Of a DNA stretch of 64,000 nt, positions 45,046 to 52,358 are shown in pieces. The notes below the pieces were generated by a model. The model ran no database searches. It saw only the letters and a program-made list of their open reading frames with translations, and had not been told where the DNA came from. The DNA is from Streptomyces sp. NBC_01551 (GTDB lineage: Bacteria > Actinomycetota > Actinomycetes > Streptomycetales > Streptomycetaceae). Position 1 is the first letter of the stretch. Each line of letters starts with the position of its first letter. Where the stretch lies: NCBI RefSeq assembly GCF_026339935.1, contig NZ_JAPEPX010000001.1:2385001-2449000 (forward strand), written 5' to 3'. Position numbers and translations under genes: made by a program.

Positions 45046-46560
45046 ATGGCTTCCAGCCTGACGACGGCTTCTCAGAGCCCCGCTCACGAGAAGACCTTCC
45101 TCGGCCACCCGATCGGCCTGGCCACGCTGTTCATGACCGAGATGTGGGAGCGCTTCTCCTACTACGGCATGCGTGCGCTTCTCGTCCTGTACCTGGTCTC
45201 CGGCGGCGTGGACGCCGCGACCGGGAGCCAGGGCGGCGGCCTCGGCTTCAAGATGGGCGCGGCCACGGCGATCTACTCCGTGTACGTGGCCATGGTCTAC
45301 CTGATGGCCATGCCCGGCGGCTGGTTCGGTGACCGCGTCTGGGGTGCCCGCAAGACGGTCGCCATCGCCGGTTTCGTGATCATGGCGGGTCACGTGGCGC
45401 TGGCGCTGCCCGGCCAGCTCGCGTTCTTCGGTGGTCTGGCGCTGGTCGCCGTGGGCTCCGGTCTGCTGAAGGCCAACATCTCCACGATGGTCGGCCACCT
45501 GTACAAGGGTGCGGACGACCCGCGTCGCGACGGCGGCTTCACGCTGTTCTACATCGGCATCAACCTGGGTGCCTTCGGTGCGCCGTTCCTGATCGGCACC
45601 GTCGGCGAGGTCGTCAACTGGCACCTCGGCTTCCTGCTCGCCGCCATCGGCATGGGCATCGGCCTCACGGTGTTCCTGCTCTTCGGCCGCACGCTGAGCC
45701 CGCAGAGCAGCATCGTCCCGAACCCGCTGTCGGCCACCGAGCGCAACGGCATCATCGTCAAGGCCGTCGCCGTCTTCGCGATCGTCGCCGCGTTCTACGG
45801 CACCGTGACCGCCATGGGCATGTTCACGATCAACTGGGCGCTGTACCCGATCACCATCGCCGGCCTGATCATCCCGGTCGTCGTCCTGGTCCGCATCAAG
45901 CGCGACAAGGACCTCTCGGTTCCCGAGCAGTCGAAGATGACCGCGTACATCTGGTTCTTCGTCGCCGCCGCCGTCTTCTGGATGATCTACGACCAGGGTG
46001 GCTCGACGCTGTCGCTGTTCGCCGACTCCAAGACCGGTGGCATCCTCGGCTGGACCCCCTCGACCACCTGGTACCAGTCGCTGAACCCGCTGTTCGTCAT
46101 GGCGCTGGCCCCGGTCTTCGCCTGGCTGTGGCTGTGGCTGGCCCGCAAGAACCAGGAGCCGAACACCATCGTGAAGTTCGCGATGGGCCTGGTCCTGGTC
46201 GGCGCGTCCTTCTTCGTCTTCATCGTCCCGATGAGCATGGCGGGCGACGGCACCAAGGTGTCGCCGATGTGGCTCGTCTCGATCTACATGATCCAGACCA
46301 TCGCCGAGCTGTGCCTCTCCCCGGTCGGCCTCTCCGTCACCACGAAGATGGCCCCGCAGAAGTACGCCTCCCAGATGATGGGCGTCTGGTTCCTCGCGGT
46401 CACCGCCGGTGACTGCACCACGGGTCTGCTGTCGCTGGCCGGCGTGGACCTGAACGGAACCTCGATCATCGGCATGCAGGCGGCGCTCGCCGCCGCCGCC
46501 GGCTTCGCGGTGTACATGTACCGCAAGAAGGTCCAGTCCCTGATGGGCAGCGTCCACTGA
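45046..46560 (+). CDS. POT/PTR family peptide:proton symporter
   Basis: 504-residue major facilitator that imports di- and tripeptides with protons. The family motif EMWERFSYYGMRALLVLYL in helix 1 carries the ExxERF proton-coupling residues, and FTLFYIGINLGAFGAPFL is the second PTR signature in helix 5. About 14 hydrophobic helices, as in bacterial POTs such as DtpT. ATG at 45046 with AAGGA seven nt upstream. Codon use is noticeably biased to the most frequent codons (GTC, ATC, CTG), suggesting high expression. It could supply peptides to the dipeptidase at 38835. A strong terminator follows. Confidence 0.94.
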   Translation: MASSLTTASQSPAHEKTFLGHPIGLATLFMTEMWERFSYYGMRALLVLYLVSGGVDAATGSQGGGLGFKMGAATAIYSVYVAMVYLMAMPGGWFGDRVWGARKTVAIAGFVIMAGHVALALPGQLAFFGGLALVAVGSGLLKANISTMVGHLYKGADDPRRDGGFTLFYIGINLGAFGAPFLIGTVGEVVNWHLGFLLAAIGMGIGLTVFLLFGRTLSPQSSIVPNPLSATERNGIIVKAVAVFAIVAAFYGTVTAMGMFTINWALYPITIAGLIIPVVVLVRIKRDKDLSVPEQSKMTAYIWFFVAAAVFWMIYDQGGSTLSLFADSKTGGILGWTPSTTWYQSLNPLFVMALAPVFAWLWLWLARKNQEPNTIVKFAMGLVLVGASFFVFIVPMSMAGDGTKVSPMWLVSIYMIQTIAELCLSPVGLSVTTKMAPQKYASQMMGVWFLAVTAGDCTTGLLSLAGVDLNGTSIIGMQAALAAAAGFAVYMYRKKVQSLMGSVH

Positions 46561-46578
46561 CGCACCCCGCACGCTGAG

Positions 46579-46614
46579 AGCGGCCCGGCACACCCCACGG
46601 TGTGCCGGGCCGCT
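46579..46614. terminator. bidirectional terminator after the peptide transporter
   Basis: Perfect 16-bp inverted repeat (46579-46594 with 46599-46614) closing a 4-nt loop, between convergent gene ends (transporter and surface protein). Confidence 0.85.
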
Positions 46615-46626
46615 CCGCTGTACGGG

Positions 46627-48000
46627 TCAGCGGCCGCCGCGCAGGCGGCGCCAGGGGGTGAAGGTGAAGACGGCCGCGCCGAGCAGGATGACCGTGCCGG
46701 CCACCAGGGCGAGGGCCTGGATGCCGCCCTCGTCCTCCGCGCCGGTCTCGGCGAGGTTGCCGGTGCTGCCGGTGCTGCCGGTGCTGCCGGTGGTGGACGG
46801 CGAGCCCGAGCCGCCCGGCTGGGCGGTGGTGTCCAGCTCCAGCGAGACGCCGCTGCTGGCCGCCTTGCAGGGCACGTTGATCGGGGTGGATCCCGGGGCC
46901 ATCGTGACGTCGATCGTCAGCTGGTCCGGGCTCAGCGTGACCTTGCCGCTCTTGCCGGGCTTGTAGGTGCCGGTCATGTCGCTCAGGCTGACCGGGGCCT
47001 TGTCCGGGATGGGCTCCGCGTTGGCCGGGCCGGACACCTTGACGGTGCCGGAGTCGGCGCCGCCGAGCTTGATGTTCATCGAGGGCTTGAGGGCCCCCGC
47101 CGGGAGGGCCATCGGGCTGGCCATCGCGCCCTTGGCGGTCTTGACGGTCAGGTCGTAGTTGCCGCCGTTCTTCTTGGCGTTGACGGTGACCGGGGTCTTG
47201 ATGCCGCCGGGGACGACCGGGCCGCAGTCGAAGGAGACCTCGACGGGCTTGCCCGGGAAGTCGGTCTGGCCGCCGCTGCCGCCGCTCGTACCGCCACCGC
47301 TGGTGGATCCACCGGTGGTCGAGCCACCGCTGGTCGAGCCACCGCTGGTGGATCCACCGGTGGTCGAGCCACCGCTCGTGGTCCCACCGCTGGTGGTCCC
47401 GCCGCTCGTCGAGCCGCCGCTCGTGCTGCCGCCGGTCGTGCTGCCGCCGCTGCCGGAGCCCTGCGCCACGTCGATCGTGGCCCCCACGCCCACGCTGCCC
47501 GTCGGCGCGCACTTGGTGACGAAGGTGCCGAACGAGAAGGTGACGGCGACGTCGTACTTGCCCGGGGTCAGGGTGATCTTGCCGGCCTTGGTGAGCTTCA
47601 GCTTGCCCTTCATCGTCGACATCTGCATCGGCGCCTTCTTCGGGATCGGCGGGTTCTTCTTCTCCCCGACGACCTTCAGCTCACCGCCCCCGCCGCCCAC
47701 CGTGATCCACCCGGTGGGCTGGACCGAGTCCTTCGGGATGTCCATCAGGTCCGTGTTGTTCGAGGCGGGCTTCACCGTCTCCCAGGACACCTCGACCTCG
47801 TCGCCGACCTTGGCCGACGCCGGAGCGCTGACCTTGGCGGTGGTCTCGCCCTCCACCGGGCTGCCGCCGCCCGCCGGCGGCACGCACTTGACGTTGAACT
47901 TGGTCTCGGCAGCCTGGGCAGGGGTGGCCCCGATGGCGATGCCGGCGCCGCCGAGCAGCAGCGCGATCACGGCCGCGCTCACCCTCCGTTGGGTTTTCAC
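46627..48000 (-). CDS. LAETG sortase-substrate surface protein with Gly/Ser/Thr stalk
   Basis: 457-residue secreted protein. The signal peptide covers residues 1-31 (KTQRRVSAAVIALLLGG, cut near AQA-AE). A first beta-rich domain with a Cys pair (about 35-175) is joined by a low-complexity stalk of GGST/GGTT repeats (181-244) to a second domain (about 252-390) that is homologous to the domain of the protein at 50134-50829. The C-terminus is a cell-wall sorting signal: LAETG at about 416-420, a hydrophobic helix, then RRLRGGR. LAxTG is the class E sortase signal of actinobacteria. GTG at 48000 overlaps the preceding gene's stop (GTGA). Last gene of a four-gene operon. Ligand or function unknown. 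Confidence 0.82.
   Translation of the reverse strand: MKTQRRVSAAVIALLLGGAGIAIGATPAQAAETKFNVKCVPPAGGGSPVEGETTAKVSAPASAKVGDEVEVSWETVKPASNNTDLMDIPKDSVQPTGWITVGGGGGELKVVGEKKNPPIPKKAPMQMSTMKGKLKLTKAGKITLTPGKYDVAVTFSFGTFVTKCAPTGSVGVGATIDVAQGSGSGGSTTGGSTSGGSTSGGTTSGGTTSGGSTTGGSTSGGSTSGGSTTGGSTSGGGTSGGSGGQTDFPGKPVEVSFDCGPVVPGGIKTPVTVNAKKNGGNYDLTVKTAKGAMASPMALPAGALKPSMNIKLGGADSGTVKVSGPANAEPIPDKAPVSLSDMTGTYKPGKSGKVTLSPDQLTIDVTMAPGSTPINVPCKAASSGVSLELDTTAQPGGSGSPSTTGSTGSTGSTGNLAETGAEDEGGIQALALVAGTVILLGAAVFTFTPWRRLRGGR
47269..47460 (-). repeat. tandem repeat coding a Gly/Ser/Thr stalk
   Basis: Degenerate 12-15 nt repeats (CCACCGCTGGTGGAT-like on the plus strand) encode about 64 residues of GGSTTGGSTSGG pattern. 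Such arrays often vary in length between strains and assemblies. Confidence 0.8.
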
Positions 48001-49142
48001 GAATGTCCCTTCGTCGTCGAACGGTTCTCAGACGGTGCGGACGCCTGTGGTGCTGTCTCCGGCGCGCTGTCCGGGGTGAACCACGGCAGGACCGCCGTGG
48101 AGGTCTGGGGGGACGCGTCCGGCGGCCCGGGACGCGGCGGCGCTGCGCCCCGTACCGCCGGGATCCGCGGCAGCCTGGCGGTCACCGCGGCCGCCGCGTC
48201 GAGCGCGTTCGCGCCCCGGTGGCGCCCGCCCGGCGGCGCGGGGCGCGGCCGGACCCGGTCCACGACGGCCATGCCGGTACGGAAGACCGCGGCCGGGATC
48301 ACCAGCAGGAGCAGGCCCCAGAACAGCACCACCCCGTACGGGCGGTCCACGCCCCAGGGCTGGGTGGCCACGACCTTGTCCCCGTACTTGAGGGAGACCG
48401 TGTAGTCGCCGTGGGCGCCGGCGGACAGGGTGACGTTCAGCTTGACCTCCGCCTTGCCGCCGGGCGGGATCGTGCCCTTCCAGCGGGCCTCCTCCCACAC
48501 CGGGGCGAAGACGCCGTGGGCGGTGCCGAGCTGGAAGACCGGGTCCTTGACGGGGGCCGAGCCGAGGTTGCCGACGGTGACCGTGAACGTCCGACCGGGC
48601 GGGGCGCCGAACCAGGTCAGCACGCCGTCGTCGCCCTGGAGGCGGACCCCGGTGAGCATGGCGAGGCGGGCCGTGCCGCTCTCCTCGGGCAGCTCGGCCA
48701 CCGGATGGTCGGTGATCTTGACGGGGACGGCGACCGTGGACTGGTCCCCGTTGACGGAGGTCACGTTCACGACGCAGGGGCAGGGCTTGGGCGGGGCCGC
48801 GAGCGGCAGCCGGGCGGCGAAGTGCCCGTCGGCGGCGACGGCGACGGCGACGCCGTCGGAGTTGGCGCAGCTGTTGGTGCCGCCGATCATGTTCTGGCCG
48901 CAGACCAGCAGCATCACCATGGTCTTGGCCGGCCAGCCGGTGCCGGTGACGCTGATCTCCGTCCCCTTGGCGGCCTCCTTGAGCGAGAGCTCCACCGCCG
49001 GCTTGCCCGCCTCGGCCGCGGCCGGGGCCGCCGGGAGAAGCGCCAGGGCGCACACCGCCAGCCCCGCCGCGAGGAGGGCCCCGAACCGGGACGCCGTGCT
49101 CCGCCGGGCGTTCCCGCCGGCCTTGGCGACCTTGGCGCTCAC
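47997..49142 (-). CDS. secreted membrane-anchored protein with Ig-like domain
   Basis: 381 residues. The signal peptide is at about 17-45 (FGALLAAGLAVCALALLPAA). Residues 50-150 look like an Ig-like domain resembling the neocarzinostatin-type fold: ELSLKEAAKGTEISVTGTGWPAKT, then Cys residues in LLVCGQNM, TNSCANS and PCPC that could make two disulfides. A second beta domain (about 170-275, FTVTVGNLGSAPVKDPVF) leads to one transmembrane helix (about 287-310) and a cytosolic Pro/Ala-rich tail. There is no sortase signal. GTG at 49142 overlaps the DUF916-like gene's stop, and its own stop overlaps the LAETG gene's start. It probably assembles with its operon partners at the cell surface. Confidence 0.75.
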   Translation of the reverse strand: MSAKVAKAGGNARRSTASRFGALLAAGLAVCALALLPAAPAAAEAGKPAVELSLKEAAKGTEISVTGTGWPAKTMVMLLVCGQNMIGGTNSCANSDGVAVAVAADGHFAARLPLAAPPKPCPCVVNVTSVNGDQSTVAVPVKITDHPVAELPEESGTARLAMLTGVRLQGDDGVLTWFGAPPGRTFTVTVGNLGSAPVKDPVFQLGTAHGVFAPVWEEARWKGTIPPGGKAEVKLNVTLSAGAHGDYTVSLKYGDKVVATQPWGVDRPYGVVLFWGLLLLVIPAAVFRTGMAVVDRVRPRPAPPGGRHRGANALDAAAAVTARLPRIPAVRGAAPPRPGPPDASPQTSTAVLPWFTPDSAPETAPQASAPSENRSTTKGHS

Positions 49143-50116
49143 CTGGATGCTCCCGTCAGCTCGTGTTCCGGTGCCGCGGCCCGTACGGATGCGGGCGGGT
49201 GGGCCGGCTCGCGCCGGGTACGCCGCGTGCGTACGAGGAACAGCGCGGCCAGGGTCGTCGCGCCGAGGGCGAGCAGCCCGGCGCCCGTGCGCCCGGCGAT
49301 CCCCCAGGGCACGCACCACACCGAGGCGGCGGCCGTGGCCCGGGCGCCACCGGGGGCGGTGACGGTGAGGGTGAGGCCGACCTTGTCGAACACGGGCGCG
49401 CCGGGCCAGGGCTCGGTCAGCTCCACCCGCTGGCCCGGCAGGAGTTCCACCGGGACCGGGCGCCGGGCGCGCCCCGGGACCTCGCCGAACCGGCCCTCCG
49501 CGCGGATCGCCAGCTCGGGGGCGAGGGCCACGTTGCCCCGGTTGACCAGGGTGTACGCGACGACACGCCCCGCGCCCCGGCCCCGTACGGCCACGTCCTC
49601 GACGGTGAGGGCGGCCAGCGTGGGGCCGCTGACCCGCAGGTGGACCCGTACGCCCACCTCGCGGCCGGCCTCGGTGGCGACCACGGCGGCCGGGTGGTCC
49701 CCGGGCGGGGAGGCGGGCGGCACGGTGACGGTGAAGGGGACCACGGCCCGGGTGCGGGGCGGGATCCTCACCGTCGCGCCGCCGCCGAAGCTGATCCAGG
49801 AGCCGGCGCCGGTGGACTCCCTGGCCGGGCGCACCGCGAAGGCGCCGCCCGCCGTGTTGTAGGCGTCGGCCCCGCGCAGGGTGAGGGTGCGCTCCTGGTC
49901 GGTGGTGTTGGCCAGGGCCAGCCGGTCCTCCAGCACGGCGCCGGCCGGCCCGGCCAGGTAGAAGTACGGGCGGGCGGCCGAGTCCGGGCGGGCGGAGACG
50001 GGTTCCGCGGTCCAGCCGGGTTCGTCGGCGGCGGCGGGCGGCGCGGCGGCGGCATGGAGCGCGGCGACCGCGAGGAGCGGGACGCCGAGCCGGGTGAGCG
50101 CGTGGAGCACGGGCAT
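49139..50116 (-). CDS. DUF916/WxL-interacting-like cell-surface protein
   Basis: 325 residues with a signal peptide (about 1-30), a DUF916-like beta-sandwich region, a transmembrane helix near 275-297 and a short Arg-rich cytosolic tail. The DUF916-like features are FYLAGPAGAVLEDRLALAN at the start, DAYNTAGGAFAV, SWISF and the PPRTRAVVPFTVTVP block with GDHPAAVVA. DUF916 proteins of Gram-positive bacteria bind peptidoglycan and form complexes with WxL proteins. ATG start at 50116, 18 nt after the upstream gene. Downstream it is coupled by a GTGA overlap. The family match is from recognised pattern only and should be confirmed by profile search. Confidence 0.75.
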   Translation of the reverse strand: MPVLHALTRLGVPLLAVAALHAAAAPPAAADEPGWTAEPVSARPDSAARPYFYLAGPAGAVLEDRLALANTTDQERTLTLRGADAYNTAGGAFAVRPARESTGAGSWISFGGGATVRIPPRTRAVVPFTVTVPPASPPGDHPAAVVATEAGREVGVRVHLRVSGPTLAALTVEDVAVRGRGAGRVVAYTLVNRGNVALAPELAIRAEGRFGEVPGRARRPVPVELLPGQRVELTEPWPGAPVFDKVGLTLTVTAPGGARATAAASVWCVPWGIAGRTGAGLLALGATTLAALFLVRTRRTRREPAHPPASVRAAAPEHELTGASR

Positions 50117-50133
50117 GGCCGGGGGCGCTCCGT

Positions 50134-50829
50134 TCAGGACTCGGCCTGCCGGCCGCGCCGGGTCAGCCAGAGCACACCGGCGGCGCCGGTGAGCAGCACG
50201 GTGGCACCGAGGGTGCCGAGGGCGAGGGCGGAGTCGGTGGGTCCGGTCTGCGGCAGGGCCTCGGCGCCTGCGGAACCGCCGCCCGAGCCGCTGCCCGAGC
50301 CGCCGGAATCCCCGCCGCCGGCCGCCGTGACGTCGAGTTGCAGGGAGGGCCCGGGGCTGTTGCCGGGGGTGCAGGTGGTGGTGGTGCCGAGCGCCTTGAT
50401 GGTGAGCACGCCGGCGGTGAAGGTGGCCTTGCCGCTCTTCTTCGGGGTGTAGGTGCCCGAGAGGTCGGTGATCTTGATGGGGGTGTTGGCGGGCACGGCC
50501 TCGGGGTTGGGCGGCCCGGTCACCGGGACCGCGGCCTTCTCCGCGCCGCCCACCTGGATGACGGCGCTGGGGCTCATCGCGCCCTTGCCGAGTTCGACGG
50601 GGCTGGAGGAGACGCCCTTCTGGAAGGACATCGTCAGCTTGTAGCCGGCGCCTTCCTTGACGGCCTTGATGTCGATGGGCGAGACCGCCGACTTGTCGCC
50701 GATCGGGGTCTGGCAGTCGTAGGCGACGTCGACGACGTCGGCGTGGGCCGCTGGGGCGGCCAGCAGGACCGCCGCTGCGGCCAGCGCGGAGGCCAGCGCT
50801 GGCGCGGTGGAGCGTTTCCGGTCGGTCAC
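50134..50829 (-). CDS. LPQTG sortase-substrate surface protein
   Basis: 231-residue secreted protein and first gene of the surface operon. Signal peptide at about residues 7-31. One beta-rich domain (about 32-165) with VDVAYDCQTPIG at its start and GTYTPKKSGKATF later, and Cys residues near both ends that may form a disulfide. A Gly/Ser linker leads to the sorting signal LPQTG (about 192-196), a hydrophobic helix and RRGRQAES. The domain is clearly homologous to the second domain of the LAETG protein three genes downstream. GTG at 50829 (TDRKRST) is preferred for its GAGGGG site. A TTG eight codons earlier is also open. The target sortase is not in the window. Confidence 0.82.
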   Translation of the reverse strand: MTDRKRSTAPALASALAAAAVLLAAPAAHADVVDVAYDCQTPIGDKSAVSPIDIKAVKEGAGYKLTMSFQKGVSSSPVELGKGAMSPSAVIQVGGAEKAAVPVTGPPNPEAVPANTPIKITDLSGTYTPKKSGKATFTAGVLTIKALGTTTTCTPGNSPGPSLQLDVTAAGGGDSGGSGSGSGGGSAGAEALPQTGPTDSALALGTLGATVLLTGAAGVLWLTRRGRQAES

Positions 50830-50923
50830 CTTCGTCTTCCCCTCAGGCCACAAGTTACTGACGACACATCAGATTGGTGGCTCAAGGTACGCCCGGGACC
50901 TTACGGAGGGAAGACACGGGACA

Positions 50924-50963
50924 GGCCTGGATCCACGGCCTTTCGGCCGCCCGGATTCAGGCC
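50924..50963 (-). terminator. terminator of hutI
   Basis: Arms GGCCTGGATCC (50924-50934) and GGATTCAGGCC (50953-50963) with one mismatch and an inner CGGCC-TTT-CGGCCG hairpin, 25 nt beyond the hutI stop. Marks the boundary between hut genes and the surface operon. Confidence 0.6.
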
Positions 50964-50987
50964 ATGTCCGTGCGGGGCGGGGGCGGT

Positions 50988-52166
50988 TCAGACGGCGCGG
51001 ACACCCCGCTGCCAGACGGCGGAGACGAGCGGGACACCGGGCCGGTAGGCGAGGTGGACGTGGCTCGGGGCCTCCAGCAGGGCCAGGTCGGCGCGGGCTC
51101 CGGGGGTCACGACGCCCACGTCGGTGCGACGCAGCGCGCGGGCGCCGCCGGCGGTGGCGGACCACAGGGCCTCGTCCGGGGTCATCCGCATGTCCCGGAC
51201 GGCGAGCGCGATGCAGAACGGCATCGAACTCGTGTAGGAGGAGCCGGGGTTGCAGTCGGTGGACAGCGCGACGGTGACGCCCGCGTCGATCAGGCGGCGG
51301 GCGTCGGGCCACTGGGCGCGGGTGGAGAACTCGGCGCCGGGCAGCAGGGTGGCGACGGTCGTCCCGGCGGCCTGCGCGAGGGCGTCCACGTCGGCGTCGG
51401 TGAGGTGGGTGCAGTGGTCGGCGGAGGCGGCCTCCAGCTCCACGGCGAGCTGCACGCCGGGTCCGTACGAGAGCTGGTTGGCGTGCACGCGCGGGATCAG
51501 CCCGGCGGCGGCGCCGGCGGTGAGGATCGCGCGGGCCTGGTCGCCGTCGAAGGCGCCCTTCTCGCAGAACACGTCCACCCAGCGGGCGTACGGGGCGCAG
51601 GCGGCCAGCATCTCGCCGGTGACGAGTGCGACGTACCCGGCCGGGTCGTCGGCGTAGTCGGGGGAGACGATGTGCGCGCCGAGGTAGGTGACCTCCTCGG
51701 TGTGCGCGGCGGCGATGCGCAGGGCGCGGGCTTCGTCGGCGACGGTCAGGCCGTAGCCGGACTTGGTCTCGAAGGTGGTGGTCCCCTGGCGGCGGGCCTC
51801 GTCGAGGTGGCGCAGCAGGTTGGCCTCCAGCTCCGCGTCGGTGGCGGCGCGGGTGGCGGCGACGGTGGTGCGGATGCCGCCGGCGGAGTAGCTGCGGCCG
51901 GACATCCGGGCGTTGAACTCGGCGGTGCGGTCGCCGGCGAAGACGAGGTGCGAGTGCGAGTCGACGAAGCCGGGGATGACGGCCCGACCCTGCGCGTCGA
52001 AGGCCTCGTCCGCGGCCGGCGCCTTGGCGGCGGGGCCGACCCACGCGACCTTGTCGCCGTCGATGACGACCGTCGCGTTCTCGATCAGGCCGAGGGGTGA
52101 GCCGTCGCCCAGGGCGGGGTCGTTGGTGACGAGGCTGCCGATGTCGGTGATGGCGGTGGTGGTCAT
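50988..52166 (-). CDS. hutI: imidazolonepropionase
   Basis: Metal-dependent amidohydrolase that opens 4-imidazolone-5-propionate to N-formimidoyl-L-glutamate, the third step of histidine degradation. The HxH metal motif is in [15 protein letters not shown] (about residues 68-82). Further parts are the KSGYGL segment, the His in [10 protein letters not shown], and the late Asp in [10 protein letters not shown]. 392 aa is usual. ATG at 52166. It is separated from hutF by 192 nt that hold a large palindromic repeat, so it may be transcribed less efficiently than, or apart from, the hutU-M20-hutF unit upstream. Confidence 0.95.
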   Translation of the reverse strand: MTTTAITDIGSLVTNDPALGDGSPLGLIENATVVIDGDKVAWVGPAAKAPAADEAFDAQGRAVIPGFVDSHSHLVFAGDRTAEFNARMSGRSYSAGGIRTTVAATRAATDAELEANLLRHLDEARRQGTTTFETKSGYGLTVADEARALRIAAAHTEEVTYLGAHIVSPDYADDPAGYVALVTGEMLAACAPYARWVDVFCEKGAFDGDQARAILTAGAAAGLIPRVHANQLSYGPGVQLAVELEAASADHCTHLTDADVDALAQAAGTTVATLLPGAEFSTRAQWPDARRLIDAGVTVALSTDCNPGSSYTSSMPFCIALAVRDMRMTPDEALWSATAGGARALRRTDVGVVTPGARADLALLEAPSHVHLAYRPGVPLVSAVWQRGVRAV

Positions 52167-52190
52167 GGGGGTTCCTCTCAGAGGGTTCGT

Positions 52191-52335
52191 TCCCCCACCC
52201 CTTCCTTTCGCCGTTTCCTGGGGCTCCGCCCCAGACCCCGCGCCTCAAACGCCGTCGGGGCTGATTTCAGTCCGTCCGGCGTTTGAGGACCGGGTCCGGG
52301 CAGAGCCCGGTTTCGGGAAGGGGCGGGGTGGGGGA
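52191..52335. repeat. large inverted intergenic repeat inside the hut cluster
   Basis: Two imperfect arms of about 60 nt each. The left arm runs CCCCCACCCC, TTTCGCCGTTTCCTGGGGCTCCGCCCC, CCTCAAACGCCG. The right arm is its inverse (CGGCGTTTGAGG to GGGGCGGGGTGGGGG). Same family as 9676-9750. Likely folds as a long hairpin between hutF and hutI. Confidence 0.75.
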
Positions 52336-52358
52336 AAGGCCCGCCGCAGGCGCCGCGG

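Noticed and set aside
47269..47460. CRISPR-like array
   Set aside because: Short in-frame tandem repeats coding a Gly/Ser/Thr stalk, without unique spacers or cas genes.
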